64,000 bases of DNA from Singulisphaera sp. GTDB taxonomy: Bacteria; Planctomycetota; Planctomycetia; Isosphaerales; Isosphaeraceae. Position 1 is the first letter of the stretch, and the number at the start of each line of letters is the position of its first letter. Where the stretch lies: the NCBI GenBank assembly GCA_027451445.1, contig DAIDJG010000013.1:1-64000 (forward strand), in the 5' to 3' direction. The notes beneath the pieces are model-generated. The model was given only the letters and a program-made list of their open reading frames with translations. It did no database searches and had not been told where the DNA came from. This document shows positions 52,783 to 63,500 of the stretch, in pieces. A program made the position numbers and the translations under genes.

Positions 52783-55700
52783 CTACCCGACTGCGGACTT
52801 CCCTTTCTCCTTGAGGATCTGTTGAAGGCTCTGAAATTCCTTTCGATCTCGCAGGATGTTGAAACTGCGGTGGTCCAGGTCCTCTGGCCTTCCGAAGCCC
52901 TTCTCGACAGCCTCGCGAAGGCGCTGAAGGGCTCGATCGCAAAGCACTGAGACCGGAGTACCGGCGTCGGAACCGGCCGGTGCCCCCGTGTTCTGCAAGT
53001 TCGCGGCGAGCGCCAGGAGCCGCGCGGCGACGTAGTACGCCTTGGGTTCATCCGGAATGAAACTAAGAATCGCTTCAGCGGCCTTCGCCGCCGCAGCGCC
53101 GTCTTTCGACTGCCCCAGGATGGCCTCGAGATAGAGATAGTCCGTCACCAGGTACTGGCGGAACACGACATTCCGAGGGTTTGTATTGATGGCTAGCTTC
53201 TGCTGCTGGATCGCCTCGTTGAGGAGCCGGAGCGCATCGTCGCGCCGCGTGGGGTTGTCCTTGACGATGTTGACAACGCTGTCGATCGCCTGCCCGAGAT
53301 CGCTGTGGTATTCGGGGACATCGGGAAACTCTTCAATCAATTGCTCGATTCGTTTACGCGCGTTTTGAAACTCGGATTCGGATTCCTTCACATCGTGGTT
53401 TGCCAGGAACTGAAAAATGCCCAGATTGCGATGGGTAATCGCAAGTCGCTGGCGAAAGTCGGGCCGATTGGGGAATGCCTTCACGAGCGATTCGAAAGAC
53501 GCCAGCGCCGCTCGGAGGTGCGTTTCGGCCTCCTGCGGACGGTTCCGCCGTAGAAGTAGCATTCCCAGGTTGTTGTCGACCGTGGCGAGTTCTTGCCGAT
53601 AGTCGGGGACCGTGGGAAACCCACCCGTCAGCTCCTTGTACTTGTCATGGGCTTTGGTGAACGATCGCTCGGCTCCGTCCAGGTCGCGCTCATCTTGCTC
53701 GACAACCCCCAGATTGCTGAGCGTGCGCGCGACCTCCCATTGATAGGCGGCAACCGCAGGGTATTTGCTCGCGAGCTCGCCGTGGATCTTGAGGGCCTCA
53801 TCGTACTCCGCCCGGGCCGCTCGCGGATCGATCTGGCGCCTGAAGATTCCGAGGTTATTGCGGTACCGCGCAAGCTTGCGACGGTAGTCGGGCTGGTCCG
53901 GGTGTTGCGCCGCGAGCCGACTCTCCGCTTCAATCGCTTCCAGGTACGAAGATTCGACCTCCTGAGACCTGCCGGGCAGCCGCGCGAGCAATGCGCCGAG
54001 CTGGTACACGGAGTCTTTTTCGTCCTTCACGTATTCCGGCGTCTGGGGATATTGCTCCACGAGCAGCTTGCGCAAGTCGCGTGCCGCGCGAAATGCGGGT
54101 TCGGCCTCGCTGAACCGATTCGATTTTTTGAGCAGCATGCCGAGGTTGTGCCACGCGGCCGCCAGGTCCGCGCGTGCCATCAGTTCCTTCGGCACCAGCG
54201 GCTTGAGCATGTCGATGGCATCGTCGTAGTTCGATTCCGCTCCTGCGTAGTCACCGAGCATCTCCAGGATATCGCCGAGCCGGATGTGCGCGCGGCCGGT
54301 CTCGCGCCGCAATGTGCGGTCGTGTTCATGCTCGTTCAGGAACGCCTTGTAGAAATCCAGGGCCTTGGTGAGCATCACCTTGCGTACAGGTTCCATCTGC
54401 GGAACATCCACCAGGTCGACCGCACCTAATTCGGTGAGCATCTGGTCCACGGCGCTGCGTGCGAGGAGGTAGTTCCGTTCCGTCCGCGCCTGCTCGCGCT
54501 GGATCAGGACCGTGAAAACGGCCAGTGCGACGACCCCCGACAAGAAAAGTGCCGAGGTCGTCGTCACGAGCGTTTTGTGCCGCTTCGACCAGCGCGCGAG
54601 ACGGGTTGTCCAGGGCTCTCGATAGACCGAAACCGGCTCGTCCGCAAGCCAATGCTCGATGTCCTCGGCGAGTGCCCTCGCGGACGCGTACCGGTCCTCG
54701 GGACGAAGGGCCATCGCCTTGAGGCACACCGCTTCCAAGGCAGGAGGGACTCTCCGGTCGATCGCCCTCGGGGGAGGAAAATCACCTTTCTGCACCTTGT
54801 CGAGAAGCGCCTTGACAGTGCGTTCCTGGATCGGAGTCTGACCCGTGAGCAGGCAGTAGAGCGTCGCGCCCAGGCTGTAAATGTCGCTCGACGGACCGAG
54901 ACGATCGAGCAGGCCAGCGGCTTGCTCGGGGCTCATGTAGTGTGGAGTGCCGATGGTCGAGCCGAACAGCGTCTCACTGCTCCCGCCGGAAAGGGGCCGG
55001 AGCAGCGGCAGCTCGGTCGGGCTTCGCTGTCGTTCCTCCGGCCGGTCGAGCGCCTTGGCCAGTCCCCAGTCGACGACCAGGGTTTCGCCGAACGCCCCGA
55101 GCATGATGTTCGCTGGCTTGATGTCGCGGTGGATAATCCCTCGACTATGCGCATACTCCAGAGCGTTACAGACATCAATGAACTGCCCGAGGAGCTGCCG
55201 CAATTCCAGGGCACGAATGCCGGGGTCCCTGCGCGTTTTCTCAGCCTCATGAAACGCGTCGATCGCGTCCTTGAAGGGCTGGCCTCTGATAAACCGCATC
55301 GCATAGTACGGCCGGCCGTCCAGATAGCGGCCGAGGCCGTAGACCGGAACGATCCCGGGATGTTCCAGCCCTCCCGTGACTTCGGCTTCCAGCAGAAATC
55401 GGTCTCGGCTGTCAGGACTGTCCGCGTGGCGTTCCTGAATCTCCTTGAGCGCCACTTCACGGCCGAGCTCTTCATCGATCGCCACAAAGACTTCGCCCAG
55501 CCCCCCCTTGGCGTGCGAACGAATCGAACGATAGCGGCTCGCGCCCTCGTATGGAGACGCCCCAGGCCCACCCGAATCACGATACGAGCCATTCGCGGCG
55601 GACCGGACCGTGGTCACACCCGGAGGAGCAAGTTCAGTCGATACAGCCGCTTGGGTCGCGTAAGGGTCGTCCGAATGCGGATGCGAGGGGACGACTGTGG

Positions 55701-56232
55701 AAAGTGGGTCGACATCCGGCAGCGTGGAGTGGAGGTCGGACGGCGACGGGATTGTCGGATTTGCGGGTGAGCTTGGGGCAGCCCAGGTGTCCGATCGGAC
55801 AGACTCCCGAACCGTCGCATAAGGGTCGGGTTCCTGACGCGGTACGACGGTTGCGAGAGGGTCGACCTGCGTCGCAAAGAGATCATCGACGGGAGTCGGG
55901 CTCGGAGCATCAAGGCAGGCCAGAGCCTCGTGCAGGCCGGCATCATCGATCCGTTTCAGTTCCGAGCGTACACTCCCGAAGGTGCCCAACGAGGCAAGAC
56001 ACGCGCAGGCATCGTCGTTGTAGGCGGCTAGAACCTCCGCGCACGCTTCGGCGACGATAAGATGCTTGCCCGCCGAGAGGGTTTGTTGTTCGATGAGCAA
56101 GCGGGCGAGTGTGACCTCTTTCCGTCGAGTCCAGGCGAGCAGAGCACTCGTGAGCGCAGGAAGGTCGATGACGCCCATCTTGAGCGCGAGCAGACCAAAC
56201 AGCAGGTTTCGAGAAGCGTCAAGTCGTTCCAT
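52783..56232 (-). CDS. Membrane Ser/Thr protein kinase with C-terminal TPR repeats
   Basis: 1149 residues from ATG 56232 (an in-frame start 63 bases upstream is less likely). Residues 1-110 are an alpha-helical domain with an A-x-A-C-A-E-V-L segment, followed by a Pro/Ser-rich, Tyr-Ala-Thr-repeating stretch to about 230. The kinase domain covers about 234-510 with [12 protein letters not shown] (Lys263), [10 protein letters not shown] and V-D-W-G-L-A-K (DWG instead of DFG). A membrane helix near 555-580 and roughly ten TPR-like repeats with G-x-F/Y-R and L-x-N-L-G-x-L follow. It is divergent from the tss operon. Confidence 0.9.
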   Translation of the reverse strand: MERLDASRNLLFGLLALKMGVIDLPALTSALLAWTRRKEVTLARLLIEQQTLSAGKHLIVAEACAEVLAAYNDDACACLASLGTFGSVRSELKRIDDAGLHEALACLDAPSPTPVDDLFATQVDPLATVVPRQEPDPYATVRESVRSDTWAAPSSPANPTIPSPSDLHSTLPDVDPLSTVVPSHPHSDDPYATQAAVSTELAPPGVTTVRSAANGSYRDSGGPGASPYEGASRYRSIRSHAKGGLGEVFVAIDEELGREVALKEIQERHADSPDSRDRFLLEAEVTGGLEHPGIVPVYGLGRYLDGRPYYAMRFIRGQPFKDAIDAFHEAEKTRRDPGIRALELRQLLGQFIDVCNALEYAHSRGIIHRDIKPANIMLGAFGETLVVDWGLAKALDRPEERQRSPTELPLLRPLSGGSSETLFGSTIGTPHYMSPEQAAGLLDRLGPSSDIYSLGATLYCLLTGQTPIQERTVKALLDKVQKGDFPPPRAIDRRVPPALEAVCLKAMALRPEDRYASARALAEDIEHWLADEPVSVYREPWTTRLARWSKRHKTLVTTTSALFLSGVVALAVFTVLIQREQARTERNYLLARSAVDQMLTELGAVDLVDVPQMEPVRKVMLTKALDFYKAFLNEHEHDRTLRRETGRAHIRLGDILEMLGDYAGAESNYDDAIDMLKPLVPKELMARADLAAAWHNLGMLLKKSNRFSEAEPAFRAARDLRKLLVEQYPQTPEYVKDEKDSVYQLGALLARLPGRSQEVESSYLEAIEAESRLAAQHPDQPDYRRKLARYRNNLGIFRRQIDPRAARAEYDEALKIHGELASKYPAVAAYQWEVARTLSNLGVVEQDERDLDGAERSFTKAHDKYKELTGGFPTVPDYRQELATVDNNLGMLLLRRNRPQEAETHLRAALASFESLVKAFPNRPDFRQRLAITHRNLGIFQFLANHDVKESESEFQNARKRIEQLIEEFPDVPEYHSDLGQAIDSVVNIVKDNPTRRDDALRLLNEAIQQQKLAINTNPRNVVFRQYLVTDYLYLEAILGQSKDGAAAAKAAEAILSFIPDEPKAYYVAARLLALAANLQNTGAPAGSDAGTPVSVLCDRALQRLREAVEKGFGRPEDLDHRSFNILRDRKEFQSLQQILKEKGKSAVG

Positions 56233-56563
56233 GGCAGGCAATCCGGAAGACGGCAGGGCGGACTCTTCGCTTAGCGTAACGAGGAAGGCCCACACACGCG
56301 ATGGGACTAACCGCCACGACGTTCATCGCGCGAGAGGCTGGGCGGTTCGCAAGCAATCGACTCGCCCACGACTCAACCCCTACAATCCGACCTCTTGCTA
56401 CGTTTCAGCAGACCGCCTTCGTTCACCGGATCATGCGGATTCGGTTGGGTTGTGTTGGCCGTGGGGTTGGGCTATTCTTTGGGGGCCGAGGGCGCTCAAC
56501 TGCGAAGTAACGCCCGGCCGAGGGGCGGTTCGGGCACGTTCGCCGAAAGGACAGATCAGGTCC
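56233..56563. other. Divergent gap between the TPR kinase and tssK
   Basis: 331 bases without a gene of its own. Contains the candidate tss promoter at 56450-56478 and should hold the kinase promoter. Confidence 0.4.
56450..56478 (+). promoter_or_regulatory. Candidate promoter of the tss operon
   Basis: TTGTGT (56450-56455) and TATTCT (56473-56478) separated by 17 bases, about 86 bases upstream of tssK. Confidence 0.4.
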
Positions 56564-57994
56564 ATGTCGACTCCAGCCGTTCATTGGTTCGAGGGAATGT
56601 TCCTTCGTCCCCACCACTTTATGACGGCGCAAAGGCACTGGGCGCACCAGGTTCACCAGAACACCCTTTTCGACCAGCACTATCACTGGGGCCTCCGGTC
56701 GATCGAACCGAACCTTGAAGCACTCAGTAACTTCCGCTTTGTCGTTCACAAGTTGAGTGCGCGGCTACGAGACGGCACCGTGATCTCTGTGCCGGAAGAC
56801 GGCGTCCTTCCTTCGCTCGATCTCAAGCAAGCGTTCGAGCAGACGAATAGCATCACCGTTTCACTGGGAGTCCCTCACTACTATCCGAGCCGCGCCAACG
56901 TTGCGGCCGACAGCGCAACGGAAGGGGTACGCTACCAGGTCGATACGCAGATGCTCGAAGACGAGAATACGGGGGTAAACCCCCAGCCGATCAAGATCCG
57001 ACGACTCAAACTGAAGCTCCTGCTTTCGACTTACGATCAGTCCGGCTACGAGGTCATCCCAATCGCCCGTCTCGTGAAATCGCAGAAGGCTGAGGCCACG
57101 CCGGAGCTTGACCTGAGCTACATCCCTCCCGTCCTCGCCTGCGACGCCTGGCCGCCACTCGGTACAAGCATCGTTCAGGCTGTGTACGACCGTATCGGGA
57201 AGAAAATCGAGCTGCTCGCCTCCCAGGTCACCAACCGTAACATCACCTTCGACAGCCAGGGGCAGGGCGACCCACTGATCTTTGCGCAACTGCGCGAGTT
57301 GAACGAGGCCTACTCGCTCTTCGGCATCCTTGCCTTCGCGCAGGGAGTCCATCCGCTCACCGCATACCTCGAACTGGCCCGGCTCATCGGTCAGCTCGCA
57401 ATCTTCAGCGGCACCCGAAGGGCACCCGAGCTCCCTCGTTACGATCATGACGACCTCGGAACGTGTTTCTACAGGGCCAAGCAGCAGATCGACGGCCTGT
57501 TGAATATCTTCGTCGAGCCGGAGTACAAGGAGCGTCCGTTCATCGGGGCAGGCCTGCGCATGCAGGTGGCGCTCGAGCCGTCGTGGCTGGAGTCGATCTG
57601 GGACATGTATATCGGCGTCCAGAGCCCTCTCGACACCGAGGAATGCATCCGGCTGTTGACCAAACCGGGCCAGCTCGACATGAAGATCGGTAGTTCGGAA
57701 CGCGTCGATGCCATTTTCAAGATGGGATTGGCCGGCCTTCGGTTCGACCACAGTCCAAGGCCCCCGCGCGCATTGCCCGCAGTACCCGGTTTGATCTATT
57801 TCCAGGTGCGACGAGAGGCGGCACAGGCTGAGTGGGTCAACGTCCAGAAGTCGCTGACGCTCGCGATTCGACTGAACGAAAACCTGATCGCCGGCAACAT
57901 CCAGGGCCAACGGGTACTGGCCATCCGAACCAGCGTTCAAAGCACAACCCTCCAATTCACGCTCTACGTGGTCGCCGCCGAATCTGTGAGGTAA
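56564..57994 (+). CDS. tssK: Type VI secretion baseplate protein TssK
   Basis: 476 residues from ATG 56564; longer readings upstream lack a sensible start. TssK (ImpJ/VasE) links the contractile tail baseplate to the TssL-TssM membrane complex. The N-terminal hallmark V-H-W-F-E-G-M-F-L-R-P-H-H-F is present, and residues 2-350 have the conserved L-R-S-I-E-P-N, F-x-F-A-Q-G-V-H-P-L-x-A-Y-L-E-L-A-R-L and L-P-x-Y-D-H-D-D-L segments. Length is normal. First gene of a run with tssL and a tssM-like gene. Adjacent sheath, tube or ClpV genes are not in this window. Confidence 0.93.
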   Translation: MSTPAVHWFEGMFLRPHHFMTAQRHWAHQVHQNTLFDQHYHWGLRSIEPNLEALSNFRFVVHKLSARLRDGTVISVPEDGVLPSLDLKQAFEQTNSITVSLGVPHYYPSRANVAADSATEGVRYQVDTQMLEDENTGVNPQPIKIRRLKLKLLLSTYDQSGYEVIPIARLVKSQKAEATPELDLSYIPPVLACDAWPPLGTSIVQAVYDRIGKKIELLASQVTNRNITFDSQGQGDPLIFAQLRELNEAYSLFGILAFAQGVHPLTAYLELARLIGQLAIFSGTRRAPELPRYDHDDLGTCFYRAKQQIDGLLNIFVEPEYKERPFIGAGLRMQVALEPSWLESIWDMYIGVQSPLDTEECIRLLTKPGQLDMKIGSSERVDAIFKMGLAGLRFDHSPRPPRALPAVPGLIYFQVRREAAQAEWVNVQKSLTLAIRLNENLIAGNIQGQRVLAIRTSVQSTTLQFTLYVVAAESVR

Positions 57995-58043
57995 ACTTTT
58001 CCACGTCTCCAACGCCGCGCCCTGCACTCCCTGAGCCCTCGAC

Positions 58044-58670
58044 ATGCAAGAGGACACAGCCAACTTCGTCCACGCGATCATCACGAGAGGGCTGGACTTG
58101 AAGGCCCGGCTCGACCGTGGCGAATCCCCAGCGTTTGCCACCGAGCAGGCAACCCTCGAGCGGCTCCTCCATAACGAGATGGCTGAGTCGAAGCAGTACA
58201 CCGACCTGGCCAGCGAGTTGGAGATCCGCTATGCCCTGGCCTGCTGGCTCGACGAGATCTTCGTCGGGAACTCGGCCTGGGATGCACTCTGGAACGAGCA
58301 CAAGGTGGAAGTAGCCCTCTTCGGCACCAACGAGCGCGCCTGGAAATTCTGGGAGAAAGCCCAGCGTGCGGCGACCCGTTCCGAGCTGGACATCCTCGAG
58401 GTCTACTACCTTTGCGTCATGCTCGGCTTCCGCGGCGAGTTGCGGGGCGAGCCCGATCGTTTGCAGGCCTGGGTCAACGTGACGCGCTCGCAGATCGAAA
58501 AGAACCAGGAATCGACCTGGCCGCAGCAGCCTGAGCTCGAACCGCCCGCGAAAGCGCCTCCGCTCCACGGGCGCGAGCTATTGCGGACCATGGTGGTCCG
58601 CGGAGCCTTTATTTTGTTCTTGCTGGTGCCGCTGGCGGCGCTGATGGTCGTAATTCAGTTTCGGCGTTAG
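58044..58670 (+). CDS. tssL: TssL/DotU-family type VI secretion membrane protein
   Basis: 208 residues. DotU family: cytoplasmic hook with Y-A-L-A-C-W-L-D-E-I-F, W-x-x-x-L-F-G and L-D-I-L-E-V-Y-Y-L-C-x-x-L-G-F-R-G, then a single C-terminal helix (M-V-V-R-G-A-F-I-L-F-L-L-V-P-L-A-A-L-M). No peptidoglycan-binding (OmpA) extension. It follows tssK by 49 bases. Confidence 0.92.
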   Translation: MQEDTANFVHAIITRGLDLKARLDRGESPAFATEQATLERLLHNEMAESKQYTDLASELEIRYALACWLDEIFVGNSAWDALWNEHKVEVALFGTNERAWKFWEKAQRAATRSELDILEVYYLCVMLGFRGELRGEPDRLQAWVNVTRSQIEKNQESTWPQQPELEPPAKAPPLHGRELLRTMVVRGAFILFLLVPLAALMVVIQFRR

Positions 58671-58700
58671 GGCGCTCGAGCACGTTCACGAGTGCGGTTA

Positions 58701-58773
58701 GGATCGGCTCCAAACGGAGCGTCGATCCTCGGAAGTGACGACCGGTCGGGCAAAGCCGATCTTCGTCACTCCG
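58701..58773 (+). promoter_or_regulatory. Two stem-loops between tssL and the tssM-like gene
   Basis: GGATCG-GCTCC-aaac-GGAGC-gt-CGATCC forms an 11-bp stem (58701-58728). CGGAAGTGACGA (58730-58741) pairs with TCGTCACTCCG (58763-58773) across 21 bases, one base bulged. Both precede the strong GGAGGAAGG ribosome site of the next gene. Confidence 0.5.
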
Positions 58774-58792
58774 AGACGGGAGGAAGGCAGAC

Positions 58793-60376
58793 ATGTTTTT
58801 GTTTAACGCACTCGCGCAGTTCGGTCGTCGCCTCATGGGAATGATCTTCCCGATGTTCCGCCGGGCGGGCTCGGTGCGTATGCCCAAGGCGCGTTTCGGC
58901 TGGTTCTGGCGCACGCTCCTCCTGGTTCTCATCCTGGTCGGCCTGTGGTTCCTGAATTATTTCCTGGGCCTTGAACGGTACGTGCGAGCGCCGCTGCACG
59001 TCCTGCGACAGTTCTGGCTCCCACTCTTATTCGTTTTGATCTATATCCTCTTCTGGCTGGGCGGCTCGCTCTGGAAATTGCTGGGTCCGGACCAAATTGA
59101 GAATCAGTTTCCGGACATCGATACGGCCTGGACGGAGGCCGTGGACGCGCTCGCCCAGGCGGGCATCAACCTGAGCGAGGCCCCGCTCTATCTCATCCTG
59201 GGCCAGCCGATGGGTGGCGAGAAGTCGCTGTTCAACGCTGCGGAACTGAAGTTGTTGGTCAAGCAAATCCCCCGCGGCTCCGACTCGCCATTGACGATCT
59301 CGGCGAACCAGGATGCGATCTACATCAACTGCCCGGGCGCATCACTCCTCGGCGAGCACGCTGAACGGCTCGCGAGTTCCGGTTCCCGTTCGCGATCTTC
59401 CGCGACTGCGGCAACGGCAGCCCCTCTACCCGCTGCCGTGCAGGAGACCGCGGTGTTCTTCGAACTCCCAGGCGAATCGTCGGCAGAATCCGAACCCGCG
59501 GACCAGGCGACCGCGGTGATGGTCGCCGACGAAGACGAAGAACCGGCGAGACAGTCGCGCTCGTCGCTCTTGCGCGACGCCGAGGAAGTCGAGCGTCTCA
59601 CCGCGCGGCTCCGTTACCTCTGCCAGAAAATCGCCCGGGACCGCCGTCCCTATTGCCCGATTAACGGAATTCTGCTGCTCATCCCGTTCTCGGCCACCGA
59701 TTCAGAGGTCGAAACGAAGGAAACCGCGACGCTGATTCAACGCGACCTGACCAATGCGCGCGAAGCCCTTCAGGTCCAGTGTCCGATCTTCGCGGTGGTC
59801 TGCGACACCGAGCGTGCCCTCGGTTTCGGCGACTTCCTGAGCTTCTACCCCGAAGGCCAGCGCCGGCGGTACCTCGGCCAGCAGTTTCCGCTTTCGCCCG
59901 ATCTCGATGCCTCGGCTCGGGTCCGTATGGTCGAGCGTGGGGTGCAATGGATCGGCAACTCGCTCCTCCCCTCCCTTCTCTACAAGAACTGGGACGTCGA
60001 AAGTGCCGGCCGAAGTGAGCTTTGGGAAACGACGAACCGGAACACGCGGTTGTACCAGTTCCTCTGGCAGATCCGCGATCGCCAGAAACGCCTCAGTCGA
60101 ATTCTGACGCGTGGAATCGTCATGCACAGTCAGGGCCCCACGATGCTCGGCGGCTGCTGCTTTGCCGCCACTGGCCGTGATCGTGCCCGCGAGCAAGGCT
60201 TCGCGTCCGCGGTCTTCCGGCTCCTCAACGATAACCAGAATTTCGTGTCCTGGACCCCCGAGGCCCTTGGCATTGAAGCGGACTACCGGCGCTGGACCCG
60301 TTTGGGATATGCGGCGTTGGCCGTTCTCGGGATCGGACTCATCGTCCTCGAATCTTATCTTTGGTTTCGGAATTGA
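58793..60376 (+). CDS. tssM: TssM/IcmF-like protein lacking the periplasmic domain
   Basis: 527 residues; usual TssM proteins are about 1100-1200. Two N-terminal helices (about 42-60 and 76-94), then the IcmF cytoplasmic domain: A-P-L-Y-L-I-L-G-Q-P-M-G-G-E-K-S at the P-loop position (normally GPPGSGKT-like, here with an inserted Glu), C-P-I-N-G-I-L-L-L-I-P-F, Q-C-P-I-F-A-V-V-C-D-T and a G-Q-Q-F-P-L segment. It ends after a third helix (L-A-V-L-G-I-G-L-I-V-L-E-S-Y), where a normal TssM would continue for some 600 residues in the periplasm. A strong ribosome site precedes the start. Loop residues suggest nucleotide binding may be lost. Confidence 0.85.
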   Translation: MFLFNALAQFGRRLMGMIFPMFRRAGSVRMPKARFGWFWRTLLLVLILVGLWFLNYFLGLERYVRAPLHVLRQFWLPLLFVLIYILFWLGGSLWKLLGPDQIENQFPDIDTAWTEAVDALAQAGINLSEAPLYLILGQPMGGEKSLFNAAELKLLVKQIPRGSDSPLTISANQDAIYINCPGASLLGEHAERLASSGSRSRSSATAATAAPLPAAVQETAVFFELPGESSAESEPADQATAVMVADEDEEPARQSRSSLLRDAEEVERLTARLRYLCQKIARDRRPYCPINGILLLIPFSATDSEVETKETATLIQRDLTNAREALQVQCPIFAVVCDTERALGFGDFLSFYPEGQRRRYLGQQFPLSPDLDASARVRMVERGVQWIGNSLLPSLLYKNWDVESAGRSELWETTNRNTRLYQFLWQIRDRQKRLSRILTRGIVMHSQGPTMLGGCCFAATGRDRAREQGFASAVFRLLNDNQNFVSWTPEALGIEADYRRWTRLGYAALAVLGIGLIVLESYLWFRN

Positions 60377-60520
60377 GGATCACACTAAGGAAAGGGGGGC
60401 CCGCCCATTCGAGACTCGCCGCCAAACCTCAACGGCGCAAAGGAGCCTCGGCAAATCGGTATTTACATCGACCGCATTGAGCGAGGAAGCCTGTTCCTCG
60501 ATTCTCCGATCACAGGTCTG

Positions 60521-63500
60521 TCACCGCCGGAGAAACAACTCCACCGTGGACAGCTCGCCTTGCCTCACCTCAACGGGTTCGTTCGCCGTCGTCCGCGATT
60601 CGCTCTTCTCGCTCACAACTGCGTAGCGGCCCGCCGCAACATTCTCGAAGAGGAACTCACCCCCGGCGTTGGTGACCTTCACGTCCCGCGCAGTCCCCTT
60701 CGCGTCGACGAGATAGACCTTGAGATCCGCCTGCGGCCGTTCTCCCTCCACAACCTTGCCCCCGATGCGTCCCACGGGGATCGGATCGGCTTCCGTGAGC
60801 TCGAGCTTCGCGGTATCGAATGCGCTCAGATCGACGTTGTTCACAAATTGAACGCTGACTTCCGCCGGCCCTTTTTTGTCAGGGAGCGGAACCTCGGCCG
60901 CCCAGGTGGTTTGGTCGTCGTCGAGCGGATGACCAGGCACGACCGTTACGCCCTGGGGGAGTTTATTGGCCTGAGGTTTGCCGACGAAGAAGTTGACCTC
61001 CTTGAGGCCGGATTCGCTCGCAATCCCAAATCCTTTGACCACCACCGTAGTCCCCTTCTTGGCATACGCGGGGACTTCAAAGATTTTGACTCGCTTCGGC
61101 GGACTGTTGTCGAGAACGAGAGGGAGCGTGACACTCTTGATTTCGACGTTGTCCTCCTGGAGCAGGCGCGCGAGGACTAATCGGGCACCTTCGATTCCCG
61201 CCGTTTGAAGCGGCACAATCCAGTCGCTCGCGGCCGTGTTGAATACAACCGTTCCGTTGGCGAGGAACATGAACCCCACGCGCAGTCGGCGACCCTCTCG
61301 GACGGGTCGCGTGTCAGGGACGAAGCTGCCTTTTTCCGTGTGGCCGAGGAGCACTTCGAGCACCGTATCGCTGGGTACGTTTTCGGGCTCGACGAGGACC
61401 TTGAACCCAGCGCCCGGAAGCGCCGAGGGAGCGGCCTGGAGGCGAAGTCTGGGCGTGAATTCGAGGCGAGGCGTCGTCGGGCTGCCTTGCCGCGCAAACG
61501 TCGCATGAAAAACGACCGCACGTGGCACGCTATCGATATTGAGGTAGAAGTAGCCGTCTTCCTTGGCCTCATCCCGGAGTTGGATGTTTTCAGCGAAGAG
61601 CGTGAGCTCCGACCCGTCGGCAGGCAACGTTCCGATAAATGTTCCACTATCGGCCGCGATCAGCCCAGGGATACGGTCACGAGGCAAGACAAGTTCGACC
61701 GAGCACGGCGGACCACTCAGCGGAGTCGTCGCTTGCAGGGTCACCGAGAGCCGGTTAAGCCGATTGTTCTTCGGATTAGCCGGGGTGAATTTCGCTTCGA
61801 GAATACGCACATATTCCAGCGGCGACGCCAGGTTCACCTGAATGTCGCGCTGCGCCAGCACGGCTCGTTGGTTTTCCTCGTCAAGCACCTGGATCCGCAA
61901 AGGACCCTGAAGCTCGGGGAGTTCGGGCGCGACATCCGGCTTGCCGGCCCCGTCGGGTTTCGCGGTCGACTCAGGTGTCGGTGTACCTCCGCCGATCTTC
62001 TCCCGGTCGCCCGAGCCATTCGAAGAAAACGCGACAACGCCGCCGACACCTGTCGCGAGATCCTTCACCTCCACGCTGACCTTGCGGGGCTTGCCTGTCG
62101 GGTTCACCACGGCGACAAAATAAGTCTGACGGTCCTTGACCGGCCGAAGCCGGAGATTGGCAAGCGGAGCCGCAGGCTGGTTCGGGGCATCCCCGACGAG
62201 AATTCCCCAGGGAGCGACAAGCCTTGGGACCGAGACCGGCACTTTGGCGTAAAAGGATCGCCCATCGACCTCGCCCTTGAGAAGAAACCCCTGCGGGATC
62301 GGTCCCGTCGCCGTCTCACTGCCGACTTTCCAGGAGACCCGGACCGCGTAGCGAGCGGACTCCGCAGTCGACGAGGCCGGTTCGATCGCAACGCTGAGCC
62401 GCGGGTCATCCGGAGCGACGACTTCGAGACGAGGCTTTTCGTCTGGGTTGGAGGCGCGTACGGAGATGGTCGCCGAAGCACGCGGCGCGGAGGAGGTCAG
62501 AGTCAACCGTTCCGGAATACCGCTGAACTCCAGATAGCTCAGCGCTGGCGGCATGGCAAGGCTCTTATAAGCTCGCGCCGCATCAGCATAAAACATCGTG
62601 CCGTCGAGATCGTGGCTTTCATATTCGTACCGTTCGGCGAGCCACGCCCAAAGCGCCAGGGCACGCGAGTTGCGCAACTGAACCGTCGGGTTGCTCGTGG
62701 CGTTATCGAGCAGCGGTCGTGGTAGGAACGGCGATAGCCAACGGCTGAGCCGATCTTGCGTCTCGGTGTTCGCCGTGGTCGCAAACTCGCCGGCCACTTT
62801 GTCCTGCCAGGCCACGCGAAGGTCTCGTGCGAGTAGGTAACGCCGCACAGGAGTCGAACCCGGCTCAAACGCCTCGTCGAGGTTGTCCCGCAATGGTTTG
62901 AGAGCGTCCTCGCCCAGATCCGCCGCCAATCCCAGCAGTTGAATCGACCAACGAGTTCGCCGCTTGGCGGCATCGAGTGTATCCGAATCATCATCGCTCG
63001 TGTCTTCGCTGCCGCCCGAGACAGGGATCGACTCACCCTGGGCTTCATCCTGGCGGTCAATGGCAAGCGTCGCAGCGTTGAGACGATGTGACAGCGATCG
63101 GCGAGCATTCCAGAGCTCGATCCGCTGCGCGGCCTTCGGGAAAGGCGTTGCCAACAGATCATCAAGCTCTAGCAAGCTCTCCGCATCGGCTTCGGGGACC
63201 TCACTGCGCGCGATCAGTCGACGCACGGCGTCCGCGCTGAACGGCTGGCGCAGCTCGTCGAGATGATCACGGAGCGCGGTGGTCTTTTGTTTGAGTACCT
63301 CAACCTTCTGCAGCAATTCGGCGGCCGAGAACTTATAGTCGTGGGGCTCGGCCTTGGGAGGTGCCGCGAGTCCCGCAGAAATCTCGCGCGCTTCGCGGAC
63401 CGCGTCTTCCCACGCGTTTTCGAGATCAGGCGCGCTCGCAAGAAAGGACGCGGCGGGTGGAAGAATGAGCATCGCGTCGTCGAGCGCATGCCGGGCCCCG

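Noticed and set aside
61205-62725. Plus-strand ORF of 506 codons
   Set aside because: Shadow of the large leftward protein, Arg-rich and without domain features.
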